NCBI RefSeq assembly: GCF_000166775.1
Contig: NC_014720.1
Coordinates: 2,698,001 to 2,762,000 of the forward strand
Reading direction: 5' to 3'
DNA length: 64,000 nt
Origin: Caldicellulosiruptor kronotskyensis 2002
GTDB lineage: Bacteria > Bacillota > Thermoanaerobacteria > Caldicellulosiruptorales > Caldicellulosiruptoraceae
A program made the translations under genes and the position numbers. Shown here in pieces: positions 1 through 8,759 of this stretch; positions within the stretch are counted from its first letter, which is position 1; each line of letters opens with the position of its first letter. The notes below the pieces were generated by a model. That model was not told the DNA's origin, ran no database searches, and saw only the letters and a program-made list of their open reading frames with translations.

Positions 1-363
1 ATACTTGTATTCCTGCTTTTGCTTGTATACAGCATATTTGCTATACTTCTTGGAGTTTTTGTTGCTCTTGTTGCTAAAAACTATATAGTTTCAAATGTGT
101 TGGTAAGCTCACTTGCTATTGTATTTACATTTCTGGCAGGAGGATATGTGAGAGTTGACTTAGGAGAGGGGTTATTGAGTACTTTGAGAGAGTTTTTGCC
201 AAATTATGCTGTGCAATCAGCAATCTTTAGTGTAATTTACAATCCTGCGGATATAAATCATTTTAAAAACGCTATAACATATCTTACTCTTCTTTGCTCA
301 GTCATTTTCATTATTTGTACACTCTCGATAAGGAAGGTGAAATCATGGCAGTTTTCAGGATAA
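1..363 (+). CDS. ABC-2 type transporter permease, C-terminal part (5' end outside window)
   Basis: The reading frame is open from the first base, so only the last 120 or so residues are present. They form hydrophobic helices separated by a short loop, which fits the C-terminal half of an ABC-2 family membrane subunit. The following gene is another ABC-2 permease and overlaps this one by 19 bp, so the two are probably translationally coupled and make a heterodimeric exporter. The ATPase would be expected upstream, outside the window. The transported substrate cannot be told from the sequence. The family call rests mainly on context and hydrophobicity. Confidence 0.7.
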   Translation: MLVFLLLLVYSIFAILLGVFVALVAKNYIVSNVLVSSLAIVFTFLAGGYVRVDLGEGLLSTLREFLPNYAVQSAIFSVIYNPADINHFKNAITYLTLLCSVIFIICTLSIRKVKSWQFSG

Positions 364-1460
364 ATATAAAAAGGCTATTAAAAGATAAATTTAATCTATT
401 TTTGATGATTGTGCTTCCTTCTGTTGCAGTAGCTCTTTCGACATTTTTCACAACAAGTGTTGTTGAGACCACATACAAGATAGGAGTTATTATTGACAAA
501 GATAAAAGCAACACAGCCGAACTTGTAGAGCAGCAACTCAGAAAATGCTTTGATGTAAAAATTTTTGACCCTCAAAAGTCTATTGCAAGCCAGATGGTCC
601 AAAGCGGAGTTGACTGTGTTGTTGTGTTAAATAATAAGGCAGTTGATGATATTATAAACGAAAAAAGTAAAAATATTAAAATATACACCTTTGGCAAGTC
701 TGAAACACACATTGTTTTAAAAGAATATTTAAACAGCATATTCAAGGTTCTTATTTCACAAAATAACATCAACAGCACAAGATTTTTAGAATCTTCTAAG
801 TATATTTTTGAGCACTCACCTTTAGTATTAAGCAAACAACTTAAGCATGAGTCAAAAGCTATTTCAGTTTCATTTGCCTCAGGATTCTTTGTAATGTCAC
901 TCTTCTGGCTCGCTTTAAATGCTTCAAACATTATACTAAAAGATTATCAAGAAAGAGTTATTATGAGGATTCTGTGCTCACCTGTTTCAAAACAAAGTTA
1001 CATTTTGCAATCTATATTGAGCATATTTGCGGTCATATTCTTACAGCTTTTATTCTTTATTGTGCTATGCAAGTATTTTTTCAGCTTTTCGTTTGGCGTA
1101 AACTTTTTGAGTGTATTACTGGTTCTTTCTATCTGCGGCTTTATGTTTGTTTCATTTGCTGTGATGTTCATAAGCATAGTAAATGATATTAAAAAACTTG
1201 CAGCTTTGAATTCTATGGTTGTAACAATCATGTGCATGGTTGGCGGCTGCTACTGGCCTCTTCACATTATGCCAAAGTTTATGCAAAAGTTAGCTCTTGT
1301 TTTTCCAACAACATATGCAACAAATCTTACGAAAAACATGCTAACAGGTAAACCCCTCGAAAGTATGCTGATTGACATATTGATAGTATTAGCATTTTGT
1401 GTGCTTTTTATCCTTGTTGGTATAAATCAGCTTTCCAAAAATGTAATTTCAAAAATGTAA
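345..1460 (+). CDS. ABC-2 type transporter permease
   Basis: This 371-residue protein has the ABC-2 layout: a first membrane helix near residues 20-40, a large extracytoplasmic domain of about 150 residues, then five or so membrane helices in the C-terminal half. ATG 345 is chosen as the start because AGGAAGGTGA at 331-340 lies just upstream; the frame is open further 5' without a ribosome site. It overlaps the preceding permease gene by 19 bp. The downstream two-component genes suggest a stress-induced exporter of the LiaFSR/YvfRS type, with lipid, peptide or drug as possible substrates. Family assignment is firm, substrate unknown. Confidence 0.82.
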   Translation: MAVFRINIKRLLKDKFNLFLMIVLPSVAVALSTFFTTSVVETTYKIGVIIDKDKSNTAELVEQQLRKCFDVKIFDPQKSIASQMVQSGVDCVVVLNNKAVDDIINEKSKNIKIYTFGKSETHIVLKEYLNSIFKVLISQNNINSTRFLESSKYIFEHSPLVLSKQLKHESKAISVSFASGFFVMSLFWLALNASNIILKDYQERVIMRILCSPVSKQSYILQSILSIFAVIFLQLLFFIVLCKYFFSFSFGVNFLSVLLVLSICGFMFVSFAVMFISIVNDIKKLAALNSMVVTIMCMVGGCYWPLHIMPKFMQKLALVFPTTYATNLTKNMLTGKPLESMLIDILIVLAFCVLFILVGINQLSKNVISKM

Positions 1461-1546
1461 TTAAATAAATGCTTATATTTTCTCACATTAATCTCTCAAA
1501 TATGATAAAATGTTTGTAAGAAAATAATTAATTGATATAAAATACC

Positions 1547-2647
1547 ATGTTATCACTTATTGTGACTTTATATACCTTCTTTAGTCTATACATCAATCAA
1601 AAAATTTCAAAAGTTACAATTTTGTTTTTGCTTGTATTTTTGATATTAGATTTTGCAAAAACTGAATATTTAAAATCAAGATTTTTTGTTTTAACAATAT
1701 CTTTTGTCCAGTTTATCTTAATTACAATTTCCATCAAACTTTTTGGATGGGAATTTTCATTTTTTATTCCCTGCTCAATGAGCATATTCTGGGATTATAA
1801 AAACAAACTTGCATCGCTGCTAATAGCCTTTTTATTATTGATATTTATGTTCTTTGTACCTGCAAATTTTGCAAAAGATTATTTTTTAATCTGTATATTT
1901 GTTCTTTACTCAAAATCAGCTTTCCAAATGCTTCAAGAAAGCAAACAAAAGTATATTCAGAACATAGATAACCTGAGACTTTTAAATCTTCAACTGAGCA
2001 AATTGAAAACAGAACTTTTGCAATCCCAGCAGATAATACAAAAGCTTTCTGAACAAAATCAGCAGATGAAACTTGCATCTTCTTTGCATGACACAGTGGG
2101 GCACAGCTTAGCAGCAATCAATATTCAGCTCAATGCCCTGAAAACACTCCTTGAGAAAAAAGACCTTTTAGGAGATGAACAAATAAATCATATACTATCA
2201 TCATGTTTAAATCAGACTCAAGTTTCATATAAGAGCCTCAGAAACTTTGTGTATTCATTAAAAAACTCTTTTGAGTCTAAAACAAGGTATTTAGAAAAGG
2301 TTATAGAAGAGTTTAACTTTTGCAAATTAAATTTAAACTGCAGCGGTGACATTGAGAATATACCATCGTATATATTCGAAAACTTAATGGCAATTTTAAA
2401 AGAAGCTCTTGTAAACGTTTCTAAACACTCAGATGCAACTTTTGTTGATGTATCTTTACAAGCAAATCCAATGTATGTTCGTTTGTATATACATGACAAC
2501 GGCACAAAAAAGGGAGAAATCAAAGAAGGTATAGGACTTATGAGTATTAAACTAAGGTCAAAAGCAATGAATGCTACCATTAATATTGACAACAGTTCTG
2601 GATTTTCGATAGTTGTGTTTGTTCCACTAAAATCTGAGGGGGATTAA
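1547..2647 (+). CDS. Sensor histidine kinase, NarL/DesK class (HisKA_3)
   Basis: A 366-residue protein with about five N-terminal membrane helices (residues 1-130), a coiled-coil linker, a HisKA_3 dimerisation/phosphoacceptor segment with SSLHDTVGHSLAAINIQL (the His of LHD is the phosphorylation site), and a C-terminal HATPase domain with an N-box-like EALVNVSKHS and a GIGLMSI G-box. This is the architecture of DesK and YvfT kinases, which sense membrane or envelope state. It lies 7 bp ahead of a LuxR-type response regulator gene, its probable partner, and downstream of an ABC-2 exporter that is the likely target. The ribosome site at the chosen ATG is weak. Confidence 0.88.
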   Translation: MLSLIVTLYTFFSLYINQKISKVTILFLLVFLILDFAKTEYLKSRFFVLTISFVQFILITISIKLFGWEFSFFIPCSMSIFWDYKNKLASLLIAFLLLIFMFFVPANFAKDYFLICIFVLYSKSAFQMLQESKQKYIQNIDNLRLLNLQLSKLKTELLQSQQIIQKLSEQNQQMKLASSLHDTVGHSLAAINIQLNALKTLLEKKDLLGDEQINHILSSCLNQTQVSYKSLRNFVYSLKNSFESKTRYLEKVIEEFNFCKLNLNCSGDIENIPSYIFENLMAILKEALVNVSKHSDATFVDVSLQANPMYVRLYIHDNGTKKGEIKEGIGLMSIKLRSKAMNATINIDNSSGFSIVVFVPLKSEGD

Positions 2648-2653
2648 ACTTAC

Positions 2654-3289
2654 ATGACAACAATAAAGGTACTGATAGTTGACGACGACAAATCTGTTTT
2701 GGACGGTCTTAAAATCATCCTTGAGCTTGAGAATTTTGAAGTTGTTGGGCTTTGTACAAATGCAAAAGATGCAATGGATATAGTAAAACAAAAAAACCCA
2801 GACGTTGTCCTTATGGATATTAGAATGCCTGTTATGGATGGTATTGAAGGAACTTTTAATATAAAAACCAAATTTCCAAACGTCAAAGTTATAATATTAA
2901 CAACATTTTGTGAAGAAGATTACATAGAAAAGAGTCTGAGCTTTGGCGCAGATGGGTACATCCTCAAAAGCTCTGACGCAAAGCATATTGTAAATTCTAT
3001 TTTGTCTGTGCTTGACGGTAAGGTTGTTATGGACAAAGAAATTGCTTTATACATTTCAGATGTATTGAAAAGGACTAGTAAGCAGTATTTTGAAAAGACA
3101 CAAAACCTTACTGAAAGAGAGCTTGAAATTGCAAAGCTCATATCACAAGGATACTCAAATAAGGAAATCGCAAGGATGCTTTTCATCTCTGAAGGTACAG
3201 TAAGAAACTACATAACATCCATTCTTCAAAAGTTAAATCTTAAAAATAGAACCCAAATTGCAGTATACTATCTTACCAAATTTTCTTAA
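2654..3289 (+). CDS. Response regulator, NarL/LuxR family
   Basis: This 211-residue protein has a receiver domain (residues 1-120: acidic pair in VDDDKS, phospho-acceptor Asp in VVLMDIRMP, Thr in ILTTF, Lys in YILKSS) and a C-terminal LuxR-type helix-turn-helix (ELEIAKLISQGYSNKEIARM through SEGTVRNY). It would be phosphorylated by the kinase encoded immediately upstream and activate transcription, probably of the adjoining exporter genes. No terminator is evident in the 130 bp after it. Confidence 0.92.
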   Translation: MTTIKVLIVDDDKSVLDGLKIILELENFEVVGLCTNAKDAMDIVKQKNPDVVLMDIRMPVMDGIEGTFNIKTKFPNVKVIILTTFCEEDYIEKSLSFGADGYILKSSDAKHIVNSILSVLDGKVVMDKEIALYISDVLKRTSKQYFEKTQNLTERELEIAKLISQGYSNKEIARMLFISEGTVRNYITSILQKLNLKNRTQIAVYYLTKFS

Positions 3290-3419
3290 TCTTAAAAGTG
3301 TTAGACAGGAACATTTGTTAATCAATTGTTACTCAAAAGCATGCTTGAATAAATGGTCATAAAAAAATATAATCTGTCTGTACCCAGTTTATGTAGACTT
3401 TTTGTCGGAGTGATTTTTA

Positions 3420-4091
3420 ATGTATAAAATAATGATTATCGAAGACGATATATCTATTGCTGAAACTATAAAAAACCACTTGTCTAAATGGGATTTCGAC
3501 GTACGTTATGTTACAGATTTTAAAAATATCATTGAGTGCTTTATTCAATTTGAGCCACATCTCGTGTTAATTGATATAATATTGCCTTTTTACAATGGTT
3601 TTTACTGGTGTAATGAAATACGCAAAATATCAAAAGTTCCTATTATGTTTATATCTTCTGCAAGCGACAATATGAATATCATAATGGCTATTAATATGGG
3701 TGGAGATGATTTTATTGAAAAACCTTTTGATTTGAACGTCCTTACAGCAAAAGTCCATGCTCTGATAAGGAGAACTTACTCATTTGTCTCAAATATAAAC
3801 CTTATTGAGTACAAGGGAGTTATTTTAAATCTCAATAATACCACTCTACTTTACCAAAATAAAAAAATTGAGTTAACAAAAAATGAATACAAAATTTTGC
3901 AATTGCTTATGGAAAATGCCGGAAGAGTGGTATCTCGTGAAGAAATTATGCAACACCTTTGGCAAAGTGATAGCTTTATTGACGATAATACTCTTACAGT
4001 AAATATAACAAGGCTTCGCAAAAAGTTAGCCGAGTTAGGTCTCGAAAATTTCATTAAAACCAAAAAAGGCATTGGATATATTATAGATTGA
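3420..4091 (+). CDS. Response regulator, OmpR family (BceR-like)
   Basis: A 223-residue protein with a receiver domain (IIEDD acidic pair, phospho-acceptor Asp in LVLIDIILP, Lys in IEKPFD) and a winged-helix DNA-binding domain in the last 95 residues (LTKNEYKILQLL, NITRLRKKL, TKKGIGYI). Size, divergence and the following genes (kinase with a short sensor, ABC ATPase, FtsX-type permease) identify a Bce-type module that detects and detoxifies cell-wall-active peptide antibiotics. The kinase gene follows after 10 bp. The stretch just upstream probably holds the promoter. Confidence 0.9.
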   Translation: MYKIMIIEDDISIAETIKNHLSKWDFDVRYVTDFKNIIECFIQFEPHLVLIDIILPFYNGFYWCNEIRKISKVPIMFISSASDNMNIIMAINMGGDDFIEKPFDLNVLTAKVHALIRRTYSFVSNINLIEYKGVILNLNNTTLLYQNKKIELTKNEYKILQLLMENAGRVVSREEIMQHLWQSDSFIDDNTLTVNITRLRKKLAELGLENFIKTKKGIGYIID

Positions 4092-4101
4092 GGGGAAAAA
4101 T

Positions 4102-5112
4102 ATGAAGGAACACATAAACATTATAGGGGCATATTTAAAACGGAATATGTTGCTTATCATTTATCTGTTGGTTTCAAGCTGTATATTTTTTTCTATTTCA
4201 TTCCTTTATTCTCTTCCTTTAGAACCCACAGTTTATAGCTTAGTACTAACATATATTTTTGCATTTATCATTGGAATTACTGACTTTTTCTCATTTTATA
4301 AACGACATATAACACTTGAAAAACTAAAACGAAACATTACGATTGCGGATTTTTCTTTTCCAATTGCAAAGGATTTGATTGAAAAAGATTATCAAGAATT
4401 AATTAAAATCATTAATGAAAGCAAAATTGAAATTTTAGCTAATAATGAAAAAGTCTATAGAGATATGATTGATTATTACACAGCATGGGCACATCAAATT
4501 AAAACACCCATAGCTGCTATAAAGCTGGTTTTACAAGCAGAACAATCAAAAATTAGCAATGAACTTTTAGAACAACTTTTTAAGCTAGAGCAGTATGTTG
4601 AAATGGTTCTTCAATATCTTCGTATGGAAAATATGAGCAATGACTTACTACTAAAAAAATATTCACTTGACCATATTGTAAAACAAGCGCTGCGAAAATA
4701 CTCTCTAATTTTTATACGTAAAAAGATAAAACTCAATTACAAAGAATTAAACTGCCATGTGTTAACTGACGAAAAATGGCTAACATTTGTTATTGAACAA
4801 ATACTTTCAAATGCGCTTAAATATACAAACCCCGGTGGTCAAATCTCTATTTATATGGAAAACAATTTGCCAAATACATTGGTTATTGAAGATACAGGCA
4901 TAGGTATTGCAAAAGAGGATTTGCCCCGTGTTTTTGAAAAAGGCTTTACAGGATATAACGGTCGCTTGGACAAAAAATCTACAGGTATTGGACTTTACCT
5001 TTGCAAGCGGATTTTAGATAAACTATCACACAAAATTATAATCGAATCAGAAGTTGGAAAGGGTACAAAAGTAAAAATCAATTTTGATACTGTTGATATA
5101 GCAGCAGATTAG
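4102..5112 (+). CDS. Sensor histidine kinase, intramembrane-sensing (BceS-like)
   Basis: This 336-residue kinase has two closely spaced membrane helices at about residues 14-33 and 44-65 with almost no extracellular loop. That is the mark of intramembrane-sensing kinases that take their signal from a partner ABC transporter. A phosphoacceptor motif AHQIKTPIAAIKL follows, then an HATPase domain (N box ILSNALKYT, DTGIGI, STGIGLYLCKRI). GGGG-rich ribosome site GAGGGGAAA precedes the ATG. It sits between its regulator gene and the bceAB-like transporter genes. A hairpin follows the gene. Confidence 0.9.
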   Translation: MKEHINIIGAYLKRNMLLIIYLLVSSCIFFSISFLYSLPLEPTVYSLVLTYIFAFIIGITDFFSFYKRHITLEKLKRNITIADFSFPIAKDLIEKDYQELIKIINESKIEILANNEKVYRDMIDYYTAWAHQIKTPIAAIKLVLQAEQSKISNELLEQLFKLEQYVEMVLQYLRMENMSNDLLLKKYSLDHIVKQALRKYSLIFIRKKIKLNYKELNCHVLTDEKWLTFVIEQILSNALKYTNPGGQISIYMENNLPNTLVIEDTGIGIAKEDLPRVFEKGFTGYNGRLDKKSTGIGLYLCKRILDKLSHKIIIESEVGKGTKVKINFDTVDIAAD

Positions 5113-5150
5113 TTTATCTAATTAAAACCTTACTAAAATGTAAGATTGAG

Positions 5151-5196
5151 AAGAGAAAATGTAAGCCAAAAATAAGGCAAGCATTTTCTCTTTTTT
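5151..5196 (+). terminator. Rho-independent terminator after the BceRS-like genes
   Basis: An 11-bp stem (AAGAGAAAATG with CATTTTCTCTT) is followed by a run of six T. It separates the regulator-kinase pair from the transporter pair. A TATAAT hexamer at 5199-5204 right after it could be the -10 of a separate, regulated transporter promoter; no clear -35 is visible, as expected for an activator-dependent promoter. Confidence 0.75.
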
Positions 5197-5250
5197 GTTA
5201 TAATGGACAAGAATAAAAAAGTCAATTTTGCGCTCGGAGGGAAGTAAAAT

Positions 5251-6024
5251 ATGACACATGTTCTTTTAGAAGTGAATAGTTTAAAGAAAATCTACACAAC
5301 AAGATTTGGTGGAAATCCTGTTCAGGCACTTGTAAGTGTATCTTTTTCAGTCGAGCAAGGAGATTATATAGCTATTATGGGCGAATCAGGTTCAGGTAAA
5401 ACAACACTGTTAAACATCATTGCAGGTTTTGATAAACCCACAAGCGGTAAAGTACTTCTAAATGGCAGAGAAATTACGTCAATGAATGAAAAAGAAATTT
5501 CAGCCTTCAGACGAAATAACATAGGCTTTGTGTTTCAAGATTACAATCTTCTTGACACATTTTCTATACAAGACAATATCCTGTTACCTCTTGTATTAGC
5601 AGGAAGACCATATACAGAAATGTTCGAAAGGTTAAAACCTGTTGCTGAAAAACTTAGAATTTCTGATATTCTCTCAAAATATCCTTATGAGGTCTCAGGC
5701 GGACAAAAACAAAGAGCTGCAATTGCCCGTGCACTTATTACAAAACCCCAAATTATTCTTGCCGATGAACCAACTGGCGCTCTTGACTCACGTTCATCCG
5801 AAGAATTATTAAAACTATTTTCCGAAATAAATAATGAAGGCCAAGCCATTCTTGTAGTCACACATAGCATAAAAGTTGCAAGCCATGCAAAAAGAGTTTT
5901 GTTTATAAAAGACGGAGAGATTTTTCATCAAATTTATAAAGGTTCAATGTCAAATGATGAAATGTATCAGAAAATCTCCGATACGCTTACCATGATTGCA
6001 ACAGGAGGTATCCGAAATGGTTAA
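5251..6024 (+). CDS. ABC transporter ATP-binding protein (BceA-like)
   Basis: A 257-residue ATPase of the MacB/LolD/BceA class: Walker A GESGSGKTTLL, Q-loop VFQDYNLL, signature VSGGQKQR, Walker B IILADEPTGALD, and the switch His in VTHS. It would power the permease encoded next, which it overlaps by 8 bp (translational coupling). CGGAGGGAAG is a strong ribosome site before the ATG. With the kinase it probably forms the sensory and detoxifying complex against peptides such as bacitracin; the actual inducer is not visible. Confidence 0.95.
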   Translation: MTHVLLEVNSLKKIYTTRFGGNPVQALVSVSFSVEQGDYIAIMGESGSGKTTLLNIIAGFDKPTSGKVLLNGREITSMNEKEISAFRRNNIGFVFQDYNLLDTFSIQDNILLPLVLAGRPYTEMFERLKPVAEKLRISDILSKYPYEVSGGQKQRAAIARALITKPQIILADEPTGALDSRSSEELLKLFSEINNEGQAILVVTHSIKVASHAKRVLFIKDGEIFHQIYKGSMSNDEMYQKISDTLTMIATGGIRNG

Positions 6025-7987
6025 ATTTTTTTATATAAAATTTGCAGCCAACAACATAAAAAGAAATACCCAAGCATATATCCCATATATTTTGACCTGT
6101 ATTGGAGCAGTTATGATGTTTTACAACATGTGTTTTTTGTCTAATACAGAAGATATCGGACATTTGAGCGATAGCCAAGCGCTGAGGAGTATTTTGCGAT
6201 TTGGAGCAGGAGTAATTGGTATTTTTTCTGTTATATTTATTTTTTATGTAAACAGCTTTTTGATAAAGAGGCGTAAAAAAGAATTTGGACTTTTCAATAT
6301 TCTTGGAATGGAAAAAAGACATATAGCAAGGATTATGTTTTTTGAAACGGTAATCATAGGACTGATATGTATTGCAACTGGTATTTTATCAGGAATAATT
6401 TTAAGCAAACTTATGACACTTCTACTTTTTAAAATTGTAAGTTTTAAAGTTGTGTTTGGTTTTGAAATATCACCGTCATCCATTTTGGTCACAATTCTTT
6501 TATTCAGCGGAATTTTTATTTTAAACCTTATATATAACATCTTCTCGGTACATCTATCAAAACCCATTGAATTATTAAAAGCAAGCAATGTAGGTGAAAA
6601 AGAACCAAAAACAAAATGGCTTTTGACTATCATTGGTATAGTTTGCCTTGGTATTGGATATTACATTGCACTTACAACTGAAAAGCCTTTAGCAGCGATG
6701 AACATCTTTTTTGTTGCAGTTATCTTAGTAATGATAGCGACATATTGTTTGTTTACAGCTGGAAGCATAGCATTTTTAAAGACTCTTCGGAAAAACAAAA
6801 ACTATTACTATAAACCTCATCATTTTATATGGATTTCTAACATGATATACAGGATGAAACAAAATGCAGTTGGACTTGCAAACATATGTATACTTTCAAC
6901 CGCAGTAATTGTTGTCCTTTCAACCACAATTTCCCTGTATATTGGAGTTGAGGATGTTTTAAAAACTCGCTATCCACAAGAAATAATTATTACATCGGAC
7001 AATATTAATTTGGAAAATGTAAAAAAAATTGATAATACGATAATGCAGCAATTGCGAAAATTTAATATAGTTCCTAAAAACATGGTTAAATACAAATATT
7101 TAGAGCTTGCTTTAATTCAAGATAAAACTCATTTCAGAATAAAAAAACAAAATTTTTTTGATAAGAACTCAGCCATTGCCTTTGTAGTGCCTCTTGAGGA
7201 TTACAGTAAAATTGAAAAGAAAGTTATCAAATTATCTGATAAAGAAGTTCTTCTGTATACTATTGATGCTAATATTCCGGGAAATTTTATCAATTTCAAT
7301 GGTTTCAAGCTCTCAATTAAAAAACGATTAACTTCAAACTCTCTAACTAATAGCCTTACACCAGCCATTAGTTACTTTTGGATAATAGTCAAAGACATTG
7401 AAACAATGAAGAAAATCTTCTGTTCACTAAATAGCAATAAAAACGACATGGTACAATTTTCATATTATTATGGTTTTGATTTTGATGGTAATAAGGATAA
7501 TCTCATGGACATTTACACATCACTAAAAAATAGCTTAAATAAAATAGTAAATAATGCAACAATTGAAGTTCGTGAAATGGCAAGAGAAGGTTTTTACTCT
7601 ATCCATGGCGGGTTATTATTCATTGGCTTGTTTCTTGGACTTTTGTTTATTATGGCAACAGTGCTTATAATTTACTATAAACAAATTGAAGAAGGATTTG
7701 ATGATAGGCATCGCTATGAAATTTTACAGAAAGTGGGTATGACGCGTCTGGAGATTAAAAAGTCAATACAAAGCCAAATACTTGCAACCTTCTTTTTGCC
7801 TTTATTCTCAGCAATAGTTCACATAGCGTTTGCTTTTAAAATAATAGTTAAAATGTTACAGGTATTCAACCTTACAAATATACCTTTGTATGCTCTTTGC
7901 ACATCTGCTGTTATACTTGTGTTTGCTATATTTTATACTGGCGTGTATGCCCTTACAGCAAAAACCTATTATAAAATTGTAAGTTAG
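6017..7987 (+). CDS. FtsX-family ABC permease (BceB-like)
   Basis: A 656-residue membrane protein with the BceB layout: helices arranged in groups, an FtsX domain in the N-terminal third, a large extracytoplasmic domain at roughly residues 310-520, and three C-terminal helices. The start at ATG 6017 follows AGGAGGT at 6003-6009; an upstream in-frame ATG has no such site. The large external domain in this family contacts the peptide antibiotic-target complex and signals to the kinase. A terminator follows. Confidence 0.93.
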   Translation: MVKFFYIKFAANNIKRNTQAYIPYILTCIGAVMMFYNMCFLSNTEDIGHLSDSQALRSILRFGAGVIGIFSVIFIFYVNSFLIKRRKKEFGLFNILGMEKRHIARIMFFETVIIGLICIATGILSGIILSKLMTLLLFKIVSFKVVFGFEISPSSILVTILLFSGIFILNLIYNIFSVHLSKPIELLKASNVGEKEPKTKWLLTIIGIVCLGIGYYIALTTEKPLAAMNIFFVAVILVMIATYCLFTAGSIAFLKTLRKNKNYYYKPHHFIWISNMIYRMKQNAVGLANICILSTAVIVVLSTTISLYIGVEDVLKTRYPQEIIITSDNINLENVKKIDNTIMQQLRKFNIVPKNMVKYKYLELALIQDKTHFRIKKQNFFDKNSAIAFVVPLEDYSKIEKKVIKLSDKEVLLYTIDANIPGNFINFNGFKLSIKKRLTSNSLTNSLTPAISYFWIIVKDIETMKKIFCSLNSNKNDMVQFSYYYGFDFDGNKDNLMDIYTSLKNSLNKIVNNATIEVREMAREGFYSIHGGLLFIGLFLGLLFIMATVLIIYYKQIEEGFDDRHRYEILQKVGMTRLEIKKSIQSQILATFFLPLFSAIVHIAFAFKIIVKMLQVFNLTNIPLYALCTSAVILVFAIFYTGVYALTAKTYYKIVS

Positions 7988-8008
7988 TTTATTCAATACT
8001 TTTTGTTG

Positions 8009-8057
8009 CCTTCTGCAGCAAAGGATAGATATTTTAAATGCTGCGGAGGGTTTTTTT
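8009..8057 (+). terminator. Rho-independent terminator after the BceAB-like genes
   Basis: CCTTCTGCAGCA pairs with TGCTGCGGAGGG across an 18-nt loop and is followed by seven T. It ends the transporter transcript. Confidence 0.8.
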
Positions 8058-8114
8058 ATTTTTGTGTAAGTATTGCCTAACTTAAAACTTAAATATTGTA
8101 TATTGTTTATGTCC

Positions 8115-8312
8115 TGAAATGTTCAAATTGCTGAGGATAAAAAATTTTTAAAGTAAGTATGACACAAACTCTTGTATTTGTAGTTGTGGTAATTGGCATT
8201 AGTGCTTTTCTTCACGGCTACATCCCAACAGGTGCACTTGCAAAAATTGCTGGCAAGAACAATCCCTTTACTGTGGTATTTGTAACTTTACTTGGAATAC
8301 TCCTTTACTCAT
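8115..8312 (+). pseudogene. Fragment of an ArsP-type permease gene
   Basis: About 200 bp match the 3' third of the intact permease gene at 10430-11401 (compare 10950-11190). Both read HGYIPTGALAKIAGKNNPF and then leave homology after LLYS. The 5' part of the match, around 8115-8155, is interrupted by a frame break and a deletion. An ATG at 8159 opens 71 codons, but there is no ribosome site and only part of two membrane helices would be made. It is best read as a gene remnant from a second, lost copy of the permease locus. Confidence 0.8.
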
Positions 8313-8349
8313 TAAAGAGGTCAATGACTACAAAAAAATCCATTTTTTT

Positions 8350-8512
8350 AAATTCTAAAGCGCTCATGTCTTAGTGTTTGTGAAACGCCCTTGCAAAAAT
8401 TGAACATGAATAAAAGACTACCTTAAGAGCTATCTTCAGTAGTCTCTGGCTTGTCTGTTGAAAGAAGCAGACTGCATACGTGCTGAATCCTCACCTCAAT
8501 CAAAAAGCCGGG
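8350..8512 (-). pseudogene. Fragment of an AraC-type regulator gene
   Basis: On the - strand this stretch matches the 3' end of the intact AraC gene at 13795-13965, including the segment encoding the second helix-turn-helix. The run around CTTGTC-GTTGAAAGAAGCA is nearly the same in both. Several small deletions and stops rule out function. It sits about 40 bp from the permease fragment, in the same relative order as the intact arsP and araC genes. Confidence 0.75.
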
Positions 8513-8522
8513 TTTCTAAAAA

Positions 8523-8566
8523 ACAAAAAAGCCACAGATAGTTTGCAGAAAAAATTATCTGTGGCT
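8523..8566 (-). terminator. Rho-independent terminator of the PIN toxin-antitoxin operon
   Basis: AAGCCACAGATA and TATCTGTGGCTT form a 12-bp stem; read on the - strand it is followed by a T run. It lies 15 bp after the stop of the small gene at 8581-8754. Confidence 0.8.
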
Positions 8567-8580
8567 TACCTGTTATGAAA

Positions 8581-8754
8581 TTATTGAATAACTTCCTTCT
8601 TTTTTTTCTTTTTCAGTTCCTCTAATTCTCTCTCTACTTTTTTTGCCGTTTCTTCAAAATACCTAATCAATTCTTCAGGAGTCATGCCTTTTGTTTCTTC
8701 GTAGATCTCCTCCTGTATTCTGTGCAGTTCTTTCATCGCGCTTGTTTCAAACAT
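8581..8754 (-). CDS. Small helical protein, candidate antitoxin
   Basis: A 57-residue, highly charged helical protein ending in a lysine/glutamate-rich coil. ATG 8754 is preferred because AGAGGAG at 8764-8770 is spaced 8 nt from it; a GTG at 8763 overlaps that ribosome site. It directly follows the PIN-domain gene. Cognate partners of PIN toxins are usually small and acidic or DNA binding; no DNA-binding motif is recognisable here. The antitoxin role is inferred from context only. Confidence 0.6.
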   Translation of the reverse strand: MFETSAMKELHRIQEEIYEETKGMTPEELIRYFEETAKKVERELEELKKKKKKEVIQ

Positions 8755-8759
8755 ATTTG

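Noticed and set aside
8159-8374. 71-codon frame as a small membrane protein gene
   Set aside because: It is an internal fragment of an ArsP-type permease with homology extending upstream out of frame, and it has no ribosome site.
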